DNA of 64,000 nucleotides from Anaerolineales bacterium (GTDB lineage: Bacteria; Chloroflexota; Anaerolineae; Anaerolineales; E44-bin32), in the NCBI GenBank assembly GCA_016927115.1, contig JAFGNH010000126.1, positions 46,541-110,540 on the forward strand. The letters are read 5' to 3'. The translations under genes and the position numbers were made by a program. Within the stretch, counting starts at the first letter, position 1, and every line of letters begins with the position of its first letter. The notes below the pieces were generated by a model that worked only from the letters and a program-made list of their open reading frames with translations, made no database searches and was not told where the DNA came from. Below are positions 57,775 to 64,000 of this stretch, piece after piece.

Positions 57775-59193
57775 ATGTGGGAACGATATTACACACCAGA
57801 GAGTATGAACAAGGCGGTACAGATCCATGCGGAGTTTGGCCCGGAATCACGGGTGATTGCAGGTGCCACAGATCTGATGCTGGAACTGGAACGCAAGCTG
57901 CGACCTGACGTAAAGGTTCTGGTCGATATTACCAGGATTCCGGGGCTTGATCAGATCAGTGAAGATAACCAGGGATGGATTCACCTTGGCCCGCTGGTGA
58001 CGCACAATCATGCGGCAAACTCAAGACTACTGGTCGAAAAGGCATTTGCACTTGCTTACGCCTGCTGGATGGTTGGATCTCCGCAGATTCGAAACCGGGG
58101 AACGATCGCCGGAAACCTGATCACAGCTTCGCCCGCCAATGATACGATTTCTCCTTTGATGGCTCTGGGTGCAAAGGTGACCCTGCAGTCAGCTGGTGGG
58201 ATCCGGGAAGTCGCCTTGAAGGATTTCTATCTGGGCGTGCGTAAAACCGTTATGGAACCGGGCGAAATTCTGGTGGATATCGCTTTCCCTGCGGCAGCCG
58301 AGGGAGTCCGCAGTAGTTTCTACAAACTGGCGCTGCGCCGTGCTCAAGCTATTTCGGTGGTGAATGCGGCTGTTGTCCTGGAGATGGACGGTAAAAAGGT
58401 GAAAAAGGCTGCAATCACCCTTGGATCGGTTGCGCCAACGATCATCCATGCAGGCGAAGCAGAGGTATACCTGGCAGGGAAGGAACTCAGCGAGGATGTG
58501 ATGGAAGAGGTGGGGCGATTGAGTATGGAAGCCGCCCGCCCGATTGATGATTTGCGCGCGTCAGCAGCCTACCGAAAACAAATGGTCAGGGTATCGGTAA
58601 TGCGGATACTGCGATCTATTGCGGAAGGCAGGGAAAAAGCCGCTTATCCTGAATCCCCGGTCATGCTGTGGGGTGCAGAGGAACCACATCTGCAAAACAT
58701 ATTACAGGCCGGTTTGGTTCATACAGCCGAAGAGCCCATCAGGGCGACGATCAATGGAAAGGCGTGTGAATTTACCAGCGGGCAGGATAAGACACTGCTG
58801 CGATTGCTTCGTGAAGAAGGCGGCCTTACAGGGCCGAAAGAAGGCTGCTCGGAAGGCGAATGCGGCGCCTGTACAGTCTGGATGGACGGCATAGCGGTCA
58901 TGTCCTGTCTGGTACCGGCACCCAGAGCGCATGGAACGACGATTGTAACCGTTGAAGGCCTGGCGAAGGATGGCAAACTTCACCCGATTCAGCAGGCGTT
59001 TATCGAAGAGGGGGCCGTGCAGTGTGGATACTGCACACCTGGCTTCCTGATGTCTGGAGCGAAGCTGCTTGAAGAACGCCCTCAGCCGGATGAAGATGAG
59101 ATCAAACAGGCTATTACGGGTAACCTCTGCCGGTGTACCGGCTACTACAAAATCATTTCCGCTTTTGAAAAAGCTGCAAAAATGCAGGTATGA
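57775..59193 (+). CDS. Fused FAD-binding + [2Fe-2S] molybdenum hydroxylase subunit
   Basis: FAD domain VIAGATDLMLELE and IRNRGTIAGNLITASPANDT; C-terminal KEGCSEGECGACTVWMDGIAVMSC, VQCGYCTPGF, NLCRCTGY. Confidence 0.94.
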   Translation: MWERYYTPESMNKAVQIHAEFGPESRVIAGATDLMLELERKLRPDVKVLVDITRIPGLDQISEDNQGWIHLGPLVTHNHAANSRLLVEKAFALAYACWMVGSPQIRNRGTIAGNLITASPANDTISPLMALGAKVTLQSAGGIREVALKDFYLGVRKTVMEPGEILVDIAFPAAAEGVRSSFYKLALRRAQAISVVNAAVVLEMDGKKVKKAAITLGSVAPTIIHAGEAEVYLAGKELSEDVMEEVGRLSMEAARPIDDLRASAAYRKQMVRVSVMRILRSIAEGREKAAYPESPVMLWGAEEPHLQNILQAGLVHTAEEPIRATINGKACEFTSGQDKTLLRLLREEGGLTGPKEGCSEGECGACTVWMDGIAVMSCLVPAPRAHGTTIVTVEGLAKDGKLHPIQQAFIEEGAVQCGYCTPGFLMSGAKLLEERPQPDEDEIKQAITGNLCRCTGYYKIISAFEKAAKMQV

Positions 59194-59363
59194 AGCACGG
59201 AAAATCACTGCGACTGCAGGTCAGGCGGGCATCAGGATAACAGGGAAAGGTTTCTATCTGCAAAGAAAAGGGCCGGGATTCGCAGCAGTTATCCGGAGTG
59301 GATCAGGCAAGGCAGAGAGTAACGAGCGTTTGAGTATAAAAGTACGAGAATGAGGTGTATTTT

Positions 59364-61586
59364 ATGAGCACAATTGGCAATTCTGAAATCAGGGTGGATG
59401 CCCGGGCGAAAGTGACCGGTGAAGCGCTTTACCCTGGTGATTTCACATCCGACGATCAACTTATGATGAAGGTGCTGTTCGCTGCCCGCCCGCATGCGAT
59501 TGTTCGTTCAATCGATACCTCTGCAGCAGAAAAGCTGGAGGGTGTGGTTGCTGTGTATACCGCGAAGGATGTGCCGATCAACAGGTATGGTCTGGGTGTG
59601 CCGGATCAGCCGGTGCTGTGCGGCCCGGGTTCTGACACGCCGTTTACAGACCGGGTGCGGTTTATGGGCGATCAGGTAGCTGTTGTGGTTGCAGAAACTG
59701 AGAAGATAGCTTCCTGTGCGCTTGATCTGATCAAAGTAGACTATGAGGATCTGCCGCAGCTTTCCGACCCGGAAGAGGCGATGAAGGATGGGGCGATACT
59801 GATCCACCCGGACCAGGAGTCAAACATAGTCACACACTATCGTATACGGCGCGGCGATGTTGAAGAAGCGTTTAAACAGGCGGATGTGGTCGTTGAAAGT
59901 ATCTATGAAACACCGGCACAGGAGCATGCCTACCTGCAGCCGGAGGCCGGGGTTGGGTACATTGATGAGGAAGGCCGGGTAACGGTTGTTGTAGGCGGCC
60001 AGTGGACTAATGAAGATCGGGAGCAGATTGCACATTCCCTCGATTTGCCGGAAGAAAAGGTCCGTGTGATCTATCCGGCTATCGGTGGTGCGTTTGGCGG
60101 ACGTGAGGACATGTCGGTTCAGATTATTCTTGGGCTGGCTGCGATGCGCCTGCATGAACGCGGCATCGACCGCCCGGTGAAAATCATCTGGTCCCGGGAA
60201 GAATCGATCATCGGCCATCACAAGCGCCATCCATTCAAGATCTATTCCCGCTGGGCGGCAACGAAGGACGGCAAGCTTACCGCTGTTGAAACCACCCTTA
60301 TCCAGGATGCTGGTGCGTATGTATATACCTCCCCGAAGGTTCTGGGGAATGCCACGGTGATGGCCACCGGGCCATATGATATTCCAAATGTTTGTGTTGA
60401 TACTTATGGTGTGTACACCACCAATATACCCGGCGGCGCTTTTCGCGGCTTCGGGGGGCCTCAGGCCGCCTTTGCTGCTGAAGCGCAGATGAACAAGCTG
60501 GCCGAAAAGCTGGGGATGGATCCAGTCGAACTTCGAGTACGCAACCTGCTGGCAGATGATGTTCCCACTGCGGTGGGGTCTGTGCTGCCGCCCAATGTAA
60601 CGATAGATAAGGTTGTTGCAGAAGCGGCAAAACGTTCCGGATGGCAGAAAACCGAAACCGGCTGGAAAAAACCCCTGATCGATTCGGGGCCGGATCCAAT
60701 CCTGCGGGGTGTTGGATTCGCCTGCGGCTATAAGAATATCGGCTTTTCCTTCGGTTATCAGGAGAATTGCACCGCCCGGATTGAACTGCACGGCCGGAAT
60801 AAAATCGAGGAAGCGGTCATTTATCATGGAGCGGCTGAAGTCGGGCAGGGGACCCATACGGTAATCCGCCAGATGACTGCAGACGCGATTGGTGTTCCGC
60901 TGGAGAAGGTACGGCTGATCCCATCGGATACGAGTACATCCGGAAACGCCGGATCCGTCTCTGCCTCACGAATGACGTTCATGTCGGGGAATTCGATCCG
61001 CGGTGCAGCAGAAGCTGCTCTTAAAAAGTGGGCAGAGGAGGAGCGGCCGGCTGTCGCTGAGTACACCTATCTGGCTCCTAAAACCTCAAAGTTTGATCCT
61101 GTAACCGGTGAATGTGTTCCTAATTTTGCCTACGGCTACGTGGCTGAAACTGTCGTTGTGGAAGTTGACACAGAGACAGGGCATATTCATCTGAGAAAGG
61201 TGCTGTGTGCGGATGATGTCGGTAAAGCAATCAACCCGCAGCAGGTAGAAGGTCAGATTGAAGGAGCGCTGGTACAGGCAGCTGGTTATACGATTCTTGA
61301 AAATTTCGTTCAGAATGATGGCCGGATTCTGACTGATAAACTGTCCACGTATTTGATTCCAACTGTACTGGATATCCCGGATGAGATAGATTCGGTAATC
61401 CTGGAGTATGCTGACCCGCGCGGCCCCTGGGGCGCACGCGGGATGGCGGAAATGCCTTTCATCCCCTTGGCACCAGCAATCATTGATGCTGTGCATGATG
61501 CTACCGGTGTCTGGTTTGACAGTTTCCCACTCACACCTGAACGGGTACTTGAGGGTCTGGGAAAGTTGAAAGAAGTAACAAAATGA
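59364..61586 (+). CDS. Molybdenum hydroxylase, molybdopterin-binding subunit (paralogue of 55410-57629)
   Basis: [70 protein letters not shown]. Confidence 0.94.
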   Translation: MSTIGNSEIRVDARAKVTGEALYPGDFTSDDQLMMKVLFAARPHAIVRSIDTSAAEKLEGVVAVYTAKDVPINRYGLGVPDQPVLCGPGSDTPFTDRVRFMGDQVAVVVAETEKIASCALDLIKVDYEDLPQLSDPEEAMKDGAILIHPDQESNIVTHYRIRRGDVEEAFKQADVVVESIYETPAQEHAYLQPEAGVGYIDEEGRVTVVVGGQWTNEDREQIAHSLDLPEEKVRVIYPAIGGAFGGREDMSVQIILGLAAMRLHERGIDRPVKIIWSREESIIGHHKRHPFKIYSRWAATKDGKLTAVETTLIQDAGAYVYTSPKVLGNATVMATGPYDIPNVCVDTYGVYTTNIPGGAFRGFGGPQAAFAAEAQMNKLAEKLGMDPVELRVRNLLADDVPTAVGSVLPPNVTIDKVVAEAAKRSGWQKTETGWKKPLIDSGPDPILRGVGFACGYKNIGFSFGYQENCTARIELHGRNKIEEAVIYHGAAEVGQGTHTVIRQMTADAIGVPLEKVRLIPSDTSTSGNAGSVSASRMTFMSGNSIRGAAEAALKKWAEEERPAVAEYTYLAPKTSKFDPVTGECVPNFAYGYVAETVVVEVDTETGHIHLRKVLCADDVGKAINPQQVEGQIEGALVQAAGYTILENFVQNDGRILTDKLSTYLIPTVLDIPDEIDSVILEYADPRGPWGARGMAEMPFIPLAPAIIDAVHDATGVWFDSFPLTPERVLEGLGKLKEVTK

Positions 61587-62395
61587 GCTCCCGATTGATT
61601 GTACTGCGCGGCGGAGGCGACCTGGCTACGGGTGTGGCAGCACGCCTGTTTCACTGTGGCTTTGATGTAGTGGTAACGGAAATCGCGCAGCCGCTGGCTG
61701 TTCGCCGGCTGGTTGCCCTTTCAGAGGCAGTTTACAGGAATGAGGTTGTCATCGAGGACCTGCGCGGCCGGCTCGTGGAATCAGCCGGGCAGGCTCTGCA
61801 GACAATCAAGGAGGGAGTGATTCCTGTTCTGGTTGACCCGTCAGCAGAAAGCTGTAACACACTGCAGCCGCTTGCTGTGGTGGACTGCCGGATGCTGAAA
61901 AGGGCGCCTGAATCAGGTGTGGATCCCGCACCGTTTGTGGTCGGTTTGGGCCCCGGGTTTACTGCGGGTATGGACTGCCATGTGGTGATAGAAACCAATC
62001 GCGGCCATTATCTTGGGCGGGTTATCCGGGAAGGCACAACCGAGAAGGATACCGGTGTGCCCGGCAAAGTCGGTGGGCAGGCAGCCCGGCGGGTGCTGCG
62101 GGCACCGGTAGACGGTATTTTGCAGGAGCGCGCTGAGTTGGGGACGATAGTAAAAGAAGGCGATATTATCGCCGAGGTGGATGGACAGGCCGTCAGAGCC
62201 CCATTTGATGGTGCCCTGAGAGGCCTTCTTCCTGGCGGTACGCATGTCACGCAGGGTTTGAAGATAGGTGATGTGGATCCGCGCGGGGACGTGAAGATTT
62301 GTTCGCTGATCTCCGAAAAATCTCTGGCAATCGCCGGGGGCGTTCTTGAGGCACTACTTTCGCAGCCCGGAATACGTACCGCGCTGGGGCAGTAA
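61583..62395 (+). CDS. yqeB: YqeB-type selenium-dependent molybdenum hydroxylase maturation protein
   Basis: LIVLRGGGDLATGVAARLFHCGFDVVVTEIAQPLAVRR, VGLGPGFTAGMDCHVVIETNRGHYLGRVI, APVDGILQERAELGTIVKEGDIIAEVDG. Confidence 0.9.
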   Translation: MSSRLIVLRGGGDLATGVAARLFHCGFDVVVTEIAQPLAVRRLVALSEAVYRNEVVIEDLRGRLVESAGQALQTIKEGVIPVLVDPSAESCNTLQPLAVVDCRMLKRAPESGVDPAPFVVGLGPGFTAGMDCHVVIETNRGHYLGRVIREGTTEKDTGVPGKVGGQAARRVLRAPVDGILQERAELGTIVKEGDIIAEVDGQAVRAPFDGALRGLLPGGTHVTQGLKIGDVDPRGDVKICSLISEKSLAIAGGVLEALLSQPGIRTALGQ

Positions 62396-62396
62396 C

Positions 62397-63719
62397 ATGC
62401 GGCTTTCTGATGCACTGCGGCTGGAGGCAGGGTTTTCCGTGGCGTTTACAGGCGCGGGCGGAAAATCCCACTCGTTGCAGCGTCTCGTTCTTGAGGAAGT
62501 GTTTCAGCCCGTAGTTCTGGCCACTACAACGAAAATATTTCGTTTTCAATCGGATATTGCAGCTGAGCATCGGATTCTGACAGAATATGCTCAGCTGTCT
62601 TCTTTACGCGAGGTACTGAGAAAGAGTGCGTCACTGTTTCTTACCGGGGAAGAGGTGGAGGATCAACTGAAGTGGTCGGGAGTCCCACTGGAACTGATGG
62701 GCTCCGTGGTTGCTGCAGTGCGGGAAGTGGGAGGGCTGCTGGTTGTTGAAGCTGATGGCGCTCGCGGCGGCTCTTTAAAGGCACCAGCGGAGCATGAGCC
62801 GCAGATCCCGACGAATATAAATCTGGTTGTTCCGATTGCGGGGATTGATGTAATCGGGGAGCCGCTGGAATCAACGCTGGTTCACCGCCCGCACCTGGTG
62901 ACAGCGATTGCCGGGAGTGTCGATCGTATCACACCCGAGGTTGTAGCCAGAGTGCTGCGGTCTTCACAGGGAGGATTAAAGGGGGTTCCACAAGGGGGGC
63001 GCATCCGTGTTTTGATCAACAAGGTGGAGGATGAAGAAAAGCTGCAGCAGGCAAGAAAGATCGCCGGACTGCTGCTTGAAGAACCACGCATCGAGGCTGT
63101 GGTGCTGGGAGCTGTTTCGCAGGAAGATCCGGTGCAGGAAGTAATTGGCAGAACAGCGGGTATCGTACTGGCTGCAGGTGCTGCAGAACGTTTTGGGAGC
63201 CCGAAACAGCTGCTGGACTGGGATGGAAAACCGTTTGTTCGCCGTGTGGCAGAAACAGCACTGCAGGCCGGTCTGTCTCCAGTGGTTGTCGTTACGGGTG
63301 CCTATGGTGGACAGGTTCGGGAAGCTGTCCGGGGCCTTGGCGTGGAGATTGTCGATAACGAGGCATGGGTGTCAGGACAGGGTTCATCTGTGCGGGCCGG
63401 AGCAGCCGCGCTGCCGGACTCTGTTGAGGCTGCCTGTTTTATGCTGGCTGACATGCCGGCTGTATCGGAGGATTTGCTGCGTGCACTGATCCACCGTTTT
63501 CAGCAGACTCTGGCTTCGATTGTTGCACCGGTTTATCAGGGGAAGCGCGGGAATCCTGTTGTGTTCGATCGCAGAACATTCCGCGATTTACACAACCTCT
63601 CCGGGGCAGAGGGCGGTCAGCAGCTGTTTAAAAAGTATACGATTGAAAGCGTGTCCTGGGATGATTCGATCCTGGTGGATATTGACACTCCAGAGGATTA
63701 CCGGCGGCTTAAGCGCTGA
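62397..63719 (+). CDS. Fusion of YqeC (selenium-dependent hydroxylase accessory) and MocA-like nucleotidyltransferase
   Basis: N-terminal AFTGAGGKSHSLQRLVLEEV, ATTTKIF, LLVVEADGARGGSLKAPAEHEPQIP; C-terminal GIVLAAGAAERFGSPKQLLDWDGKPFV, DIDTPEDYRRL; one continuous ORF. Confidence 0.9.
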   Translation: MRLSDALRLEAGFSVAFTGAGGKSHSLQRLVLEEVFQPVVLATTTKIFRFQSDIAAEHRILTEYAQLSSLREVLRKSASLFLTGEEVEDQLKWSGVPLELMGSVVAAVREVGGLLVVEADGARGGSLKAPAEHEPQIPTNINLVVPIAGIDVIGEPLESTLVHRPHLVTAIAGSVDRITPEVVARVLRSSQGGLKGVPQGGRIRVLINKVEDEEKLQQARKIAGLLLEEPRIEAVVLGAVSQEDPVQEVIGRTAGIVLAAGAAERFGSPKQLLDWDGKPFVRRVAETALQAGLSPVVVVTGAYGGQVREAVRGLGVEIVDNEAWVSGQGSSVRAGAAALPDSVEAACFMLADMPAVSEDLLRALIHRFQQTLASIVAPVYQGKRGNPVVFDRRTFRDLHNLSGAEGGQQLFKKYTIESVSWDDSILVDIDTPEDYRRLKR

Positions 63720-63720
63720 A

Positions 63721-64000
63721 GAATGAAACGCTGATTACGCTGAGAATAAAGAACGCTGAGGGCGCTGAGAATAATGAAACGCTGAAGACGCTGAGAATAG
63801 AGAACGCTGAGGGCGCTGAGAATAAGGAACGCTGAGGGCGCTGAGAATAAGGAACGCTGAAGACGCTGAGAATAAAGAACGCTGAGGGCGCTGAGAATAA
63901 GGAACGCTGAAGACGCTGAGAATAAGGAACGCTGAGGGCGCTGAGAATAAGGAACGCTGAGGGCGCTGAGAATAAGGAACGCTGAGGGCGCTGAGAATAA
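63721..64000. repeat. Tandem ~25-bp repeat array, at least 11 units, runs off the window
   Basis: Unit GAACGCTGAGGGCGCTGAGAATAAG alternating with GAACGCTGAAGACGCTGAGAATAAG/A; each unit holds two CGCTGA half-units. Confidence 0.97.

Noticed and set aside
59820-60857. Long antisense ORF (345 aa, minus strand)
   Set aside because: Lies wholly inside a well-supported Mo-hydroxylase gene; composition is a shadow of the coding strand with no recognisable domain
63721-64000. CRISPR array
   Set aside because: Repeats are directly adjacent with no unique spacers and no cas genes; it is a simple tandem repeat
1-64000. tRNA, rRNA or transposase/integrase genes marking an island boundary
   Set aside because: None could be identified by eye in this window

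Overview
The window is one long, almost entirely plus-strand metabolic supercluster from a bacterium (the gene style suggests Chloroflexi/Anaerolineae, but this is unproven). It appears built around anaerobic purine/nucleobase catabolism and selenium-dependent molybdenum hydroxylases. Order: truncated Ser/Thr kinase with beta-propeller repeats; folD; adenine deaminase; GntR; two carbamoyltransferases (ATCase-like and YgeW-like) and carbamate kinase; threonine-synthase-like and TrpB-like PLP enzymes; a corrinoid methyltransferase system (MtaA/MtbA-like UroD protein, two corrinoid proteins, an MtmB-like methyltransferase with no amber codon, a MetH-reactivation-like protein, DUF1638); three Xdh subunits; two 8-oxoguanine-deaminase-like amidohydrolases; a BMP/NupABC-type nucleoside ABC transporter; a minus-strand duplicated regulator/membrane-protein cassette; dihydropyrimidinase; more molybdenum hydroxylases; SsnA; a coenzyme F420 module (NpdG, CofE, CofC, LLM oxidoreductase); an XdhD/YgfM-like pair whose 2Fe-2S domain has lost all its cysteines; XdhC; YqeB; and a YqeC-MocA fusion. 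The window ends in a ~25-bp tandem repeat. Strongest leads: (1) a corrinoid methyl-transfer system with a non-pyrrolysine MtmB homologue inside a purine-degradation locus, possibly for N-methylated nucleobases; (2) an F420 block between ssnA and ygfM/xdhD-like genes, where E. coli has ygfK immediately before ssnA; (3) structured leaders before the methyltransferase and a Mo-hydroxylase operon. Everything is from reading the sequence; no database search was run.
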